NCBI GenBank assembly: GCA_042434945.1
Contig: CP170191.1
Span: 3,410,001-3,474,000 of the forward strand
Direction: 5' to 3'
DNA: 64,000 bases
Source of the DNA: Escherichia hormaechei_A
Lineage (GTDB): Bacteria; Pseudomonadota; Gammaproteobacteria; Enterobacterales; Enterobacteriaceae
The translations under genes were made by a program, and so were the position numbers. Below, in pieces: positions 26,087 through 36,075 of this stretch (position 1 is the stretch's first letter; each line of letters begins with the position of its first letter). Under the pieces are notes generated by a model, which saw only the letters and a list, made by a program, of their open reading frames with translations, did not search any database and was not told the origin of the DNA.

Positions 26087-26805
26087 TATTTCACCCTCTC
26101 GAACATTAAGTCCCATACTCCGTGACCAAGACGATGACCACGTTGTTCAAATTTCGTCACCGGACGTGATGCCGGACGCGGTACGTAATCATTGCTCTCT
26201 GACAGGTTTTTATAACCGTCAATAGAAGACATCACTTCAAGCATATGTTCCGCATAAGGTTCCCAGTCGGTCGCCATATGGAATACGCCCCCCAGCTGCA
26301 GTTTGCTTTTTACCAGTTCGGCAAACGGCACCTGAACGATACGGCGTTTATTATGGCGCGCTTTGTGCCACGGGTCAGGGAAAAAGAGCTGCACCATGCG
26401 CAATGAATTGTCAGGAATCATTTTATGCAGCACTTCAACCGCATCGTGACACATCACGCGCAGGTTGCTTAAACCTTCTTCATGCGCAGAAGCCAGGCAC
26501 GCACCAACGCCCGGTGAATGCACTTCAATGCCGAGGAAGTCCTGCTCAGGGCGATCTTTAGCCATTGCCACCAGCGACGCCCCCATGCCAAAACCAATCT
26601 CAAGCGTCACCGGCGCTTCACGGCCAAAAAGCGCGGGGAAATCCAGCATATCTTCGCTGAACTCAACGCCCATCACCGGCCAGTAGTTTTCCAGCGCATG
26701 TTCCTGGCCTTTGGTCAGTCGCCCCTGGCGGCGCACAAAACTACGGATACGGCGCAGTGGGCGGCCGTTTTCATCAAATTCCGGTGAAATGACGTCGTTT
26801 TTCAT
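26086..26805 (-). CDS. trmB: tRNA (guanine-N7)-methyltransferase
   Basis: A 239-residue Rossmann-fold methyltransferase making m7G46 in tRNA. TLEIGFGMGASLVAMA is the S-adenosylmethionine loop and FFPDPWHKARHNKRR the catalytic and tRNA-binding segment. Divergent from mutY, with 160 bases between start codons. Length and sequence as in K-12. Confidence 0.96.
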   Translation of the reverse strand: MKNDVISPEFDENGRPLRRIRSFVRRQGRLTKGQEHALENYWPVMGVEFSEDMLDFPALFGREAPVTLEIGFGMGASLVAMAKDRPEQDFLGIEVHSPGVGACLASAHEEGLSNLRVMCHDAVEVLHKMIPDNSLRMVQLFFPDPWHKARHNKRRIVQVPFAELVKSKLQLGGVFHMATDWEPYAEHMLEVMSSIDGYKNLSESNDYVPRPASRPVTKFEQRGHRLGHGVWDLMFERVK

Positions 26806-26965
26806 AAAGGTTTAGTCGCTTGTGAAAGTGTTCTGAAAACGGGCATTATCCAAAGTTAGTTGCCGGATGCAAGCATGATAAGGCCGTGGCTGCGGAAAGT
26901 TCCGGTTTACACCCTGCCGTCGCTGTGCTGCAATCTTGCCCCCAACAACAGTGAATTCGGTGACC

Positions 26966-28018
26966 ATGCAAGCGTCGCAATTTTCAGCCCAGGTTCTGGA
27001 CTGGTACGATAAATACGGGCGAAAAACTCTGCCCTGGCAAATTGACAAGACGCCCTACAAAGTATGGCTCTCAGAAGTGATGTTGCAACAAACTCAGGTT
27101 GCGACCGTTATCCCCTATTTTGAACGCTTTATGGCGCGCTTCCCGACGGTGACCGATCTCGCCAATGCGCCGCTCGACGAAGTTCTCCACTTGTGGACCG
27201 GGCTTGGCTATTACGCCCGCGCGCGCAATCTGCATAAAGCGGCACAACAAGTGGCGACCTTACACGGCGGTAAATTCCCGGAAACCTTTGAGGAAGTTGC
27301 AGCACTGCCGGGCGTCGGGCGTTCCACCGCAGGCGCGATTCTCTCGCTTTCTCTGGGTAAGCACTTTCCGATTCTCGACGGTAACGTCAAACGGGTGCTG
27401 GCGCGCTGCTATGCTGTAAGCGGCTGGCCAGGGAAAAAAGAGGTCGAGAATAAATTATGGAGTTTGAGCGAGCAGGTGACGCCCGCGGTTGGCGTGGAAC
27501 GGTTTAATCAGGCGATGATGGATTTGGGTGCGATGATTTGTACGCGCTCGAAACCGAAATGTTCGCTCTGTCCGCTACAAAACGGATGTATTGCCGCCGC
27601 CAACAATAGCTGGGCGCTTTATCCGGGCAAAAAACCGAAACAGACGCTGCCGGAGCGCACCGGCTACTTTTTGCTATTACAGCACGAAGATGAAGTATTG
27701 CTGGCGCAGCGTCCGCCGAGCGGATTGTGGGGCGGTTTATACTGTTTCCCGCAGTTTGCCGACGAAGAAAGTTTGCGGCAGTGGCTGGCGCAACGGCAGA
27801 TTGCTGCCGATAACCTGACGCAACTGACCGCGTTTCGGCATACCTTCAGCCATTTCCACTTAGATATTGTGCCTATGTGGCTTCCCGTGTCGTCATTCAC
27901 CGGCTGCATGGATGAAGGCAATGCGCTCTGGTATAACTTAGCGCAACCGCCGTCAGTTGGCCTGGCGGCTCCCGTGGAGCGTTTGTTACAGCAGTTACGC
28001 ACTGGCGCGCCGGTTTAG
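26966..28018 (+). CDS. mutY: Adenine DNA glycosylase
   Basis: A 350-residue HhH-GPD glycosylase removing A opposite 8-oxoguanine. The helix-hairpin-helix VAALPGVGRSTAGAIL with the catalytic Asp in ILDGNVKRV, and the [4Fe-4S] cluster cysteines (CTRSKPKCSLCPLQNGC), are intact; the C-terminal Nudix-like domain reads 8-oxoG. Ten codons are open ahead of ATG 26966, which gives the K-12 length. Confidence 0.96.
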   Translation: MQASQFSAQVLDWYDKYGRKTLPWQIDKTPYKVWLSEVMLQQTQVATVIPYFERFMARFPTVTDLANAPLDEVLHLWTGLGYYARARNLHKAAQQVATLHGGKFPETFEEVAALPGVGRSTAGAILSLSLGKHFPILDGNVKRVLARCYAVSGWPGKKEVENKLWSLSEQVTPAVGVERFNQAMMDLGAMICTRSKPKCSLCPLQNGCIAAANNSWALYPGKKPKQTLPERTGYFLLLQHEDEVLLAQRPPSGLWGGLYCFPQFADEESLRQWLAQRQIAADNLTQLTAFRHTFSHFHLDIVPMWLPVSSFTGCMDEGNALWYNLAQPPSVGLAAPVERLLQQLRTGAPV

Positions 28019-28042
28019 CGCGTGAGTCGATAAAGAGGATGA

Positions 28043-28321
<279 letters not shown>

Positions 28322-28385
28322 AAACAGTGCCGGAGCACGCCTCCGGCAACTTGCATAAAAACAAACACAACACGCACCCGGAATG

Positions 28386-29465
28386 ATGAAAAAATATCTC
28401 GCGCTGGCTTTGATTGCGCCGTTGCTCATCTCCTGTTCGACGACCAAAAAAGGCGATACCTATAACGAAGCCTGGGTCAAAGATACCAACGGTTTTGATA
28501 TTCTGATGGGGCAATTTGCCCACAATATTGAGAACATCTGGGGCTTCAAAGAGGTGGTGATCGCTGGTCCTAAGGACTACGTGAAATACACCGATCAATA
28601 TCAGACCCGCAGCCACATCAACTTCGATGACGGTACGATTACTATCGAAACCATCGCCGGGACAGAACCTGCCGCGCATTTGCGCCGGGCAATTATCAAA
28701 ACGTTATTGATGGGTGACGATCCGAGTTCGGTCGATCTCTATTCCGACGTTGATGATATTACGATTTCGAAAGAACCTTTCCTTTACGGTCAGGTGGTGG
28801 ACAACACCGGGCAGCCGATTCGCTGGGAAGGTCGCGCAAGCAACTTCGCGGATTATCTGCTGAAAAACCGTCTGAAGAGCCGCAGCAACGGGCTGCGTAT
28901 CATCTACAGCGTCACCATTAACATGGTGCCGAACCACCTTGATAAACGTGCGCACAAATATCTCGGCATGGTCCGCCAGGCGTCACGGAAATATGGCGTT
29001 GATGAGTCGCTGATTCTGGCAATTATGCAGACCGAATCTTCCTTTAACCCGTATGCGGTCAGCCGTTCCGATGCGCTGGGATTAATGCAGGTGGTACAAC
29101 ATACTGCCGGGAAAGATGTGTTCCGCTCGCAGGGGAAATCCGGCACGCCGAGCCGCAGTTTCTTGTTTGATCCTGCCAGCAATATTGATACCGGCACCGC
29201 GTATCTGGCGATGCTGAACAATGTTTATCTCGGCGGAATTGATAACCCAACATCGCGGCGTTATGCCGTCATCACCGCCTATAACGGCGGCGCAGGCAGC
29301 GTGCTGCGAGTCTTTTCGAATGATAAGATTCAGGCTGCCAATATTATTAACACCATGACGCCGGGCGATGTTTATCAGACGCTGACGACCCGCCATCCCT
29401 CTGCGGAATCTCGCCGTTATCTTTATAAAGTGAATACCGCGCAAAAATCCTACCGCCGCCGATAA
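28386..29465 (+). CDS. mltC: Membrane-bound lytic murein transglycosylase C
   Basis: A 359-residue outer-membrane lipoprotein. The lipobox LLISC places the lipidated Cys at residue 16. The C-terminal SLT domain has the catalytic Glu in [23 protein letters not shown] and the [13 protein letters not shown] motif. An ATG one codon earlier is possible. Cleaves peptidoglycan to 1,6-anhydro-muropeptides. Matches K-12 MltC. Confidence 0.96.
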
Positions 29466-29476
29466 TTCCATTAACC

Positions 29477-29498
29477 GCCCCTGACGATGCTCAGGGGC
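29477..29498 (+). terminator. mltC terminator
   Basis: GCCCCTGA and TCAGGGGC form a perfect 8-bp stem with a 6-base loop 11 bases after the mltC stop; a run of A rather than T follows. Confidence 0.6.
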
Positions 29499-29499
29499 A

Positions 29500-29580
29500 A
29501 AAATGTTATCCACATCACAATCAATTTCGTTTTGCAAATTGGGAATGTTTGCAATTATTTGCCACAGGTAACAAAAAACC
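29500..29580 (+). promoter_or_regulatory. nupG control region, candidate CRP/CytR sites
   Basis: TGTTATCCACATCACA (29504-29519) resembles a CRP site with one perfect half, and TTGCAATTATTTGCCACAGG follows about 30 bases later as a possible CytR-type pair of half-sites. In K-12 nupG is controlled by CRP, CytR and DeoR. Assigned by analogy with the K-12 promoter. Confidence 0.45.
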
Positions 29581-29670
29581 AGTCCGCGAAGTTGATAGAA
29601 TCCCATCATCTCGCACGGTCAAATGTGCTTTTTCAAACACTCATCCGCATCACGATGTGAGGAAATTAAC

Positions 29671-30927
29671 ATGAATCTTAAGCTGCAGCTGAAAATCCTC
29701 TCTTTTCTGCAGTTCTGTCTGTGGGGAAGTTGGCTGACGACCCTCGGCTCCTATATGTTTGTTACCCTGAAGTTTGACGGTGCTTCTATTGGCGCAGTTT
29801 ATAGCTCACTGGGTATCGCAGCGGTCTTTATGCCTGCGCTGCTGGGGATTGTGGCCGACAAATGGTTAAGTGCGAAATGGGTATATGCCATTTGCCACAC
29901 CATTGGCGCTATCACGCTGTTCATGGCGGCACAGGTCACGACACCGGAGGCGATGTTCCTTGTGATATTGATTAACTCGTTTGCTTATATGCCAACGCTT
30001 GGGTTAATCAACACCATCTCTTACTATCGCCTGCAAAATGCCGGGATGGATATCGTTACTGACTTCCCGCCAATCCGTATCTGGGGCACCATCGGCTTTA
30101 TCATGGCAATGTGGGTGGTGAGCCTGTCTGGCTTCGAATTAAGCCACATGCAGCTGTATATTGGCGCAGCACTTTCCGCCATTCTGGTTCTGTTTACCCT
30201 GACTCTGCCGCATATTCCGGTTGCTAAACAGCAAGCGAATCAGAGCTGGACAACCCTGCTGGGCCTCGATGCATTCGCGCTGTTTAAAAACAAGCGTATG
30301 GCAATCTTCTTTATCTTCTCAATGCTGCTGGGCGCGGAACTGCAGATTACCAACATGTTCGGTAATACCTTCCTGCACAGCTTCGACAAAGATCCGATGT
30401 TTGCCAGCAGCTTTATTGTGCAGCATGCGTCAATCATCATGTCGATTTCGCAGATCTCTGAAACCCTGTTCATTCTGACCATCCCGTTCTTCTTAAGCCG
30501 CTACGGTATTAAGAACGTAATGATGATCAGTATTGTGGCGTGGATCCTGCGTTTTGCGCTGTTTGCTTACGGCGACCCGACTCCGTTCGGTACTGTACTG
30601 CTGGTACTGTCGATGATCGTTTACGGTTGCGCATTCGACTTCTTCAACATCTCTGGTTCGGTGTTTGTCGAAAAAGAAGTTAGCCCGGCAATTCGCGCCA
30701 GTGCACAAGGGATGTTCCTGATGATGACTAACGGCTTCGGCTGTATCCTCGGCGGCATCGTGAGCGGTAGAGTTGTTGAGATGTACACCCAAAACGGCAT
30801 TACCGACTGGCAGACCGTATGGTTGATTTTCGCTGGTTACTCCGTGGTTCTGGCCTTCGCGTTCATGGCGATGTTCAAATATAAACACGTGCGCGAGCCG
30901 CACGGTGCGCAGCCGATCGCGCATTGA
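29671..30927 (+). CDS. nupG: Nucleoside permease
   Basis: A 418-residue proton-linked nucleoside transporter with twelve membrane segments. From the start to about residue 405 it matches K-12 NupG as I remember it, apart from GRVVEM for GKVVEM. The last dozen residues, KYKHVREPHGAQPIAH, differ from the K-12 end. This marks a change of ancestry inside the 3' end of the gene. The open frame extends 16 codons upstream; ATG 29671 with GAGG upstream gives the family length. Confidence 0.95.
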   Translation: MNLKLQLKILSFLQFCLWGSWLTTLGSYMFVTLKFDGASIGAVYSSLGIAAVFMPALLGIVADKWLSAKWVYAICHTIGAITLFMAAQVTTPEAMFLVILINSFAYMPTLGLINTISYYRLQNAGMDIVTDFPPIRIWGTIGFIMAMWVVSLSGFELSHMQLYIGAALSAILVLFTLTLPHIPVAKQQANQSWTTLLGLDAFALFKNKRMAIFFIFSMLLGAELQITNMFGNTFLHSFDKDPMFASSFIVQHASIIMSISQISETLFILTIPFFLSRYGIKNVMMISIVAWILRFALFAYGDPTPFGTVLLVLSMIVYGCAFDFFNISGSVFVEKEVSPAIRASAQGMFLMMTNGFGCILGGIVSGRVVEMYTQNGITDWQTVWLIFAGYSVVLAFAFMAMFKYKHVREPHGAQPIAH

Positions 30928-30937
30928 TTGTTGTGCC

Positions 30938-31010
30938 CGGTGGCGCTGCGCTTACCGGGCCTACAAAACCAGACCGTAGGCCGGGTAAGGCGTAGCCGCC
31001 ACCCGGCTAT
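30938..31010. repeat. REP-type palindromic pair between nupG and citG
   Basis: CCGGTGGCGCTGCGCTTACCGG and the inverted TAGGCCGGGTAAGGCGTAGCC with CGCCACCCGG form a palindromic pair. The units are of the Enterobacter/Klebsiella style, unlike the E. coli-type units at 20040-20185. It lies between convergent nupG and citG. Confidence 0.75.
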
Positions 31011-31810
31011 TTTATTCCAGAAAGCACCCACCCCACCGACAGCAAATCCGCGCTGCCGCCCGGGCTCAGATTGCGTTCAATCAATGCCTTATCCATCTTC
31101 AGCAACGCCTCGCAGTCCCAGCCGTTAGCCAGTAATTCCCGCGCGTAGCCCTGAACGTAGCGCAGCCCCTCAATGCCGCCGCGCGAAACGAGATTGCTGT
31201 CCTGATTTACCGCCATCAGGCGCAACAGCAGGCCGTGAAGCGACTGACCGTTCCACGCATCCAAAGCCTTACGCACCGTGGCAAAGCCGCTTTCTGCCTC
31301 GCCACGCGCGCCGGTTAAACCGTACAGCTGAAACTGCCGCTCCCCCGCCGTTGCCTGCCCACTGCGCCCGGCCAGCTCCCTCGCCACCAGCCCATGACAG
31401 ATGTTACTTACCTCACAACAGAGGCTATCCGCAGAGATATTTTTCACACGCCCGGCGGCGAAGCAGAGCAAACCGAGGGCAAAAATCCCGCCCTTGTGGG
31501 TATTTACCCCGCCCGTGGCGGCGTACATTGCCTGCTCGCAGGCCATTCCCATTGGGCGAAGAATCCGCAACTGCCGATCGGCAGGTTTGGCCGCATGTGC
31601 TTCCCCCAGTTCCGCAAACCGGGCAAACCACGGCGTAATCGCCATAATGCTGCGGACAAACAAGGCATGGTCCATATCGCGATGGGAGCCGTTATTGAGC
31701 CTGTCCACCAGCCCCGGTTTTGGCGTCAGCTCCAGCTCCTGCCACAGCGCCTCTGCGGCAAGCGCAGGGAGATCAACCGGGCGCGGTTCAGTCGCGAGCA
31801 AACCAGTCAT
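31007..31810 (-). CDS. citG: Triphosphoribosyl-dephospho-CoA synthase
   Basis: A 267-residue CitG-family enzyme, making the precursor of the citrate lyase prosthetic group from ATP and dephospho-CoA. Conserved stretches are ELTPKPGLVDRLNNGSHRDMDH, GGVNTHKGGIFALGLL and DSNLVSRGGIEGL. The start lies inside citX (23-base overlap), as is usual for this pair. Last gene of the citrate operon. Confidence 0.93.
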   Translation of the reverse strand: MTGLLATEPRPVDLPALAAEALWQELELTPKPGLVDRLNNGSHRDMDHALFVRSIMAITPWFARFAELGEAHAAKPADRQLRILRPMGMACEQAMYAATGGVNTHKGGIFALGLLCFAAGRVKNISADSLCCEVSNICHGLVARELAGRSGQATAGERQFQLYGLTGARGEAESGFATVRKALDAWNGQSLHGLLLRLMAVNQDSNLVSRGGIEGLRYVQGYARELLANGWDCEALLKMDKALIERNLSPGGSADLLSVGWVLSGIK

Positions 31811-32327
31811 CGATCATCTTCTCCACGCGGGAAACCACCTGCTCAGCGGGGTGATTGCGCGAACGGGAACAGGCATGAGCGGGCTCGTCACAGATCAGGC
31901 AGCGTCTGAGATTCGCCCCCAGCGACTGACGCCCGACGTGGCCGTTTTCAGGGCAGATCACATCCAGATCCCACAGCCTGCCGAGTGGGTGCGTCTGCTC
32001 CAGTTCTGCACAGTGCGCCTTAATTTCCGCCGCCGGATGCGCGATGCACCACAAGGCTTCAGGTCCGGTGGGTAGCCACAGCACCTTACGGTCCAGCACC
32101 TGCCAGCGGTTTTCCCACAGCAGCTGGTCGCACATTTGCAGCGCCACGCCCATGGTGTTGCGATAGCGAAGGCTGTCTTTGATTTCCCCGGGCGTAACCA
32201 GCGTGAGGGAGATCACCGGTTGTTGATAGTGCGCAAGCATGTCAGCCTGGCGCGCTGCGCGGCGCTCTTTCGCCGCCAGCAGTTCGTCCAGGCTGACACC
32301 CGTCCGCACGGGTGTCGCAATAGTCAC
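31788..32327 (-). CDS. citX: Apo-citrate lyase phosphoribosyl-dephospho-CoA transferase
   Basis: A 179-residue CitX-family nucleotidyltransferase that attaches the prosthetic group to the acyl carrier protein CitD. Typical features are the VISLTLVTPGEIKDS strand and CLICDEPAHACSRSRNHP near the C-terminus. Overlaps the citF stop by 4 bases and citG by 23, so the three are translationally coupled. Confidence 0.93.
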   Translation of the reverse strand: MTIATPVRTGVSLDELLAAKERRAARQADMLAHYQQPVISLTLVTPGEIKDSLRYRNTMGVALQMCDQLLWENRWQVLDRKVLWLPTGPEALWCIAHPAAEIKAHCAELEQTHPLGRLWDLDVICPENGHVGRQSLGANLRRCLICDEPAHACSRSRNHPAEQVVSRVEKMIDDWFARD

Positions 32328-33847
32328 ACTTCCTCCTTTACCTGTCGAACGGTGTCGATCACGCTGCCGTCGCGGTAGCGGATCACCCCGACGATTTTGT
32401 CGGTGAACTCAATCGGTTTCGGTACGCCTGTCAACGAAATCGCTCGCTCATACAGCGCGTTGATATCTACAACCTTCAGCCCTGCTTCCATAAGTCGTTC
32501 GCGGATCTCCGGGCGCGCCGGGTTGACCGCAATACCGTGGTCGGTGACCAGCACGTCAATGCTCTCCCCCGGCGTGAGGCGGGTGGTAACGCGCTTCACG
32601 ACGGTCGGGATGCGGCTTCGCAGCAGCGGCGCGACCACAATGGTCAGGTTGGCTGCCGCCGCCACGTCGCAGTGTCCGCCGGATGCGCCACGCATCACGC
32701 CATCGGAGCCGGTGATGACATTGACGTTAAAGTCGACGTCGATTTCCAGGGCGCTGAGGATCACCACGTCGAGCTGGTCGCAGCTTGCCGCCTTGCTGCC
32801 GGGGTTGGCGTAGACGTTGGTGGAGATCTCCACGTGGTTCGGGTTGCGCGCCAGCGAGGCCGCTGCCTGGCCGTCAAAGCACTGGGTGTCGAGCAGCTTT
32901 TCGATGAGTCCCTTCTCGTGCAGATCCACCAGGCTGCCGGTGATGCCGCCAAGGGCGAAGCGCGCCTTCACGCCGCCGCGCTCCATCTTCTCTTCCATAA
33001 AACGGGTGCAGGCGGTGGCCGCTGCGCCGGAGCCGGTCTGCATCGAGAAGCCTGGTTTGAAATAGCCAGAGTGTTCAATCACGTCCGCCGCATAGCGGGC
33101 GATCATCAGCTCGCGCGGGTTGCTGGTGACGCGCGCCGCGCCGACGCTGATTTTCGCCGGGTCGCCCACGCTCTCCACCTGCACGATGTAGTCCACCTGA
33201 TCCTGCACCAGGCTGGCGGGCATATTGGGGAATGGCACCAGCGCTTCGGTCAGCAGCACCACCTTACGGGCAAAGTGCGCATCCACCATGGCGTAGCCCA
33301 GCGAACCGCAGCACGATTTTCCGTGCGTGCCGTTGGCGTTGCCAAACTCATCGCTGCACGGCACGCCAAGAAATGCCACGTCGATGCTCAGTTCGCCGTC
33401 CTGGAGCAGCTTCACGCGCCCGCCGTGGGAGTGAATTTGTACCGGCTCGTCCATTAGCCCGTGGGAGATGGCATCCGCCAGCCTGCCGCGCATGCCGGAG
33501 GTGTAAATCCGGGTGATGACGCCACTCTCGATATGCTCGATCAGCGCGTCATTGCAGGTCATCAGCGAGCTGGAAGCCAGGGTCAGATTTTTGAAGCCCA
33601 TCCGCGCCAGCAGCGCCACGACGGTGTTGATCACCCGGTCGCCTTCGCGAAAGGCATGGTGGAAGGAGATGGTCATCCCGTCCTGCAAGCCGCTGCGCTT
33701 AACCGCCTCTTCAATAGAGGCGCAGAGCTTGCGGCTGTGCTTCGCCTCGCTGTCCGCCAGCCACGGCGTCGCGCTGTGGGCGGTATCAAAGGGTTTCAGA
33801 TCCCGCAGATGGGGGAAATTTACATGGAGAAGTTCTGTCTGATTCAT
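32324..33847 (-). CDS. citF: Citrate lyase alpha subunit
   Basis: A 507-residue citrate-ACP transferase subunit. HSHGGRV, AFLGVPCSDEFGNANG and GSDGVMRGASGGHCD match the family. The frame is open far upstream, but ATG 33847 is preceded by AAGGA and gives a length close to E. coli and Klebsiella CitF. It exchanges acetyl for citryl on CitD; CitE then releases oxaloacetate. Confidence 0.95.
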   Translation of the reverse strand: MNQTELLHVNFPHLRDLKPFDTAHSATPWLADSEAKHSRKLCASIEEAVKRSGLQDGMTISFHHAFREGDRVINTVVALLARMGFKNLTLASSSLMTCNDALIEHIESGVITRIYTSGMRGRLADAISHGLMDEPVQIHSHGGRVKLLQDGELSIDVAFLGVPCSDEFGNANGTHGKSCCGSLGYAMVDAHFARKVVLLTEALVPFPNMPASLVQDQVDYIVQVESVGDPAKISVGAARVTSNPRELMIARYAADVIEHSGYFKPGFSMQTGSGAAATACTRFMEEKMERGGVKARFALGGITGSLVDLHEKGLIEKLLDTQCFDGQAAASLARNPNHVEISTNVYANPGSKAASCDQLDVVILSALEIDVDFNVNVITGSDGVMRGASGGHCDVAAAANLTIVVAPLLRSRIPTVVKRVTTRLTPGESIDVLVTDHGIAVNPARPEIRERLMEAGLKVVDINALYERAISLTGVPKPIEFTDKIVGVIRYRDGSVIDTVRQVKEEV

Positions 33848-33857
33848 TATGTCATCC

Positions 33858-34733
33858 TTACCGACGCACGCCAGAGGCCGCCGCGCGCTCCAGCACCACC
33901 TGCGCGTGGTTAATAATCGGTGCATCCACCATTTTGCCGTTGAGCGACACCACGCCCAGGCCGTTACGCTCGCCCTCTTCTGCCGCCTCAATCACCCTTT
34001 TGGCGTGATCCACCTCTTGCTGAGTCGGGGCGTAGGCGTTGTGCAGCAGGTCTATCTGGCGCGGGTTAATCAGCGATTTGCCGTTGAAGCCCATCTTGCG
34101 GATCAGGTCGACCTCGCGCAGGAACCCGGCTTCGTCGTTAACGTCGGACCACACCACGTCGAAGGCGTCGATACCGGCGGCGCGTGCGGCGTGCAGCACG
34201 GCGCAGCGGGCGTAGAACAACTCGGTGCCGTCGCCGCGCTCGGTCTGCATGTCCATCACGTAGTCAAAGGCGGCCAGCGCGATGCCGATCAGGCGCGGGG
34301 AGCTGCGGGCAATCGCCACGGCGTTGATGACGCCAATGGCCGATTCAATCGCCGCCATCACGCGGGTGGAACCCACATCACGCCCGCACTCCTGCTCGAT
34401 ACGCTTGAGGTGGCCTTCCAGCTCGTAAATATCGTCCGGGGTGTCGGTTTTCGGCAGGCGAATCACGTCCACGCCCGCGCGCACGGCGGCCTCCAGATCC
34501 AGCAGGCCAAACGGCGTGCTCAGCGGGTTAATGCGCACCACGGTTTCGATATCCTGATACATTGGGTGCTGCAACGCGTGGAACACCAGCATGCGTGCGG
34601 TGTCTTTCTCGCGCAGGGCCACGGCGTCCTCAAGGTCAAACATGATGGAGTCGGGGCGGTAGATAAAGGCGGTAGAGAGCATGGCGGCATTGGCGCCTGG
34701 CAGGAACAGCATACTGCGGCGGAGTTTGCTCAT
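33858..34733 (-). CDS. citE: Citrate lyase beta subunit (citryl-ACP lyase)
   Basis: A 291-residue TIM-barrel lyase of the CitE/HpcH family. Key sites are IMFDLEDAV (metal-binding region), VRINPL, and MAAIESAIGVINA with the metal-ligating Glu. Splits citryl-ACP to acetyl-ACP and oxaloacetate. Its start overlaps the citD stop by 4 bases. Confidence 0.95.
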   Translation of the reverse strand: MSKLRRSMLFLPGANAAMLSTAFIYRPDSIMFDLEDAVALREKDTARMLVFHALQHPMYQDIETVVRINPLSTPFGLLDLEAAVRAGVDVIRLPKTDTPDDIYELEGHLKRIEQECGRDVGSTRVMAAIESAIGVINAVAIARSSPRLIGIALAAFDYVMDMQTERGDGTELFYARCAVLHAARAAGIDAFDVVWSDVNDEAGFLREVDLIRKMGFNGKSLINPRQIDLLHNAYAPTQQEVDHAKRVIEAAEEGERNGLGVVSLNGKMVDAPIINHAQVVLERAAASGVRR

Positions 34734-35023
34734 TTCAGCGCCCCCCAGTTGATGGCCTGTTCATCGGCGGCACGCAGAAGCGCGCTTTGCAGGCGAGCGC
34801 GGATCACACAGTCCAGCGCCCCTTTGTCTTCAATAATGATTAATCCCTGGTGCACGTTCATGGCGCGCAATGTGTCGTTGACCACCTGGCGTATTTGCTC
34901 GCCAAACTGCTTAATCACTTCACTGTGGATGACAATCTCCAGCTCACCGTGAGCGGGGGCGATTTTCACCATCAGGTCGCTGGACTCCTGCGTTCCGGCC
35001 AGCGCCTCCCTTACAATATTCAT
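34730..35023 (-). CDS. citD: Citrate lyase acyl carrier protein (gamma subunit)
   Basis: A 97-residue acyl carrier protein. Ser14, in GTQESSD, is the expected attachment site for the phosphoribosyl-dephospho-CoA arm. ATG 35023 has AGGA eight bases ahead; the frame is open much further upstream, through the citC end, but that extension is not citD-like. Confidence 0.94.
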   Translation of the reverse strand: MNIVREALAGTQESSDLMVKIAPAHGELEIVIHSEVIKQFGEQIRQVVNDTLRAMNVHQGLIIIEDKGALDCVIRARLQSALLRAADEQAINWGALK

Positions 35024-35039
35024 GATAAATTCCTGATAG

Positions 35040-36062
35040 TTATGCGACTTCCGCACTCGCACGATAATGTGCTTCGAGGTGCGCGAAGGTGGAGTCCGGG
35101 ACAATCTCCCGGATCCGGGAAAACTGCTGTGTCTTGAGTAAACGGCGCACTTCCGAGGCCGAAATGGCGTTGCCGGTGGCCTTGATGCGCGGCATCTCCA
35201 CCACCTCAATATGCGAGGCCAGAAGGTCGTGCAGCGTCTGGTTGTACTGCCGCGTGATGTCGCAGAACGGCTCCGAGCCGATGAAGCGGTGTGTGATGCC
35301 CAGCGCCGGGGCGATATAGTCCCGGAAGATCAGCACGTCGATCTCGCTCCACGCCTGCTGCACTTTGCCGGTCTCCTTCAGGAAGTAGGCCGGGAAGGTG
35401 GCGCGGGAGATGATGTACTGCGAGCCTTCATGCACCACCACGTTCGGCAGATGCGCCACGCCCGCACGCACCATCTCGAGGCGCGCGCTGAACGGGAAGA
35501 ACGAGGCGTCTTCACGCACCACAAACAGATGCAGGGCATCGCACTGCGTCGCCGCCTGCTCCACCAGATGACGATGGCCGAGGGTGAAGGGATTGGCGTT
35601 CATCACGATCGCGCCCGTTTTTTCCCCACACCGGCGCTTCGCGCGCAGGGAACGGCAGTAGCGCGCGATCCCCTGCGGAGTGTTCTCCATTAGCACCGCG
35701 TTGTTCCCGCTCTGGGCAATCGGCCAGAAACCGCTGCGGCCAAAGCGCTCCTTATTGCACGGACGGGTGCAGAGGAAGAGGTGAAAATGGCCGCGCTCCA
35801 GCGCCGCGTTTTCCACCTCTGCAAGCAGACGCGCGCTGAGGTTTTCCCCACGAAGCTGCTCGTTGACCGCCACGCATTTGATGACGTTGGCAGCCAGCCC
35901 GGCGCAACCCACCAGCTGCGCGCCGGACCAGGCTTCGACAAACAGCGTGATGTCGTTGTCCAGGCCAAGGCCGCTGTCTGCCAACAGGTAGCGGATCTGG
36001 CTTAAGCGTTCCGGGTGTTTCGCCACAACGGTGTGCCGAAAATCAATGGGTTGCGATTGCAT
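35040..36062 (-). CDS. citC: [Citrate (pro-3S)-lyase] ligase
   Basis: A 340-residue acetate:citrate lyase ligase, which acetylates the CitD arm with ATP to activate the enzyme. An N-terminal GNAT-like region (about 1-130) is followed by a nucleotidyltransferase domain with MNANPFTLGHRHLVEQAA, the HxGH-type site. The gene follows the fumarylacetoacetase-family gene by 13 bases. Confidence 0.94.
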   Translation of the reverse strand: MQSQPIDFRHTVVAKHPERLSQIRYLLADSGLGLDNDITLFVEAWSGAQLVGCAGLAANVIKCVAVNEQLRGENLSARLLAEVENAALERGHFHLFLCTRPCNKERFGRSGFWPIAQSGNNAVLMENTPQGIARYCRSLRAKRRCGEKTGAIVMNANPFTLGHRHLVEQAATQCDALHLFVVREDASFFPFSARLEMVRAGVAHLPNVVVHEGSQYIISRATFPAYFLKETGKVQQAWSEIDVLIFRDYIAPALGITHRFIGSEPFCDITRQYNQTLHDLLASHIEVVEMPRIKATGNAISASEVRRLLKTQQFSRIREIVPDSTFAHLEAHYRASAEVA

Positions 36063-36075
36063 GCTGCCGCCTTAC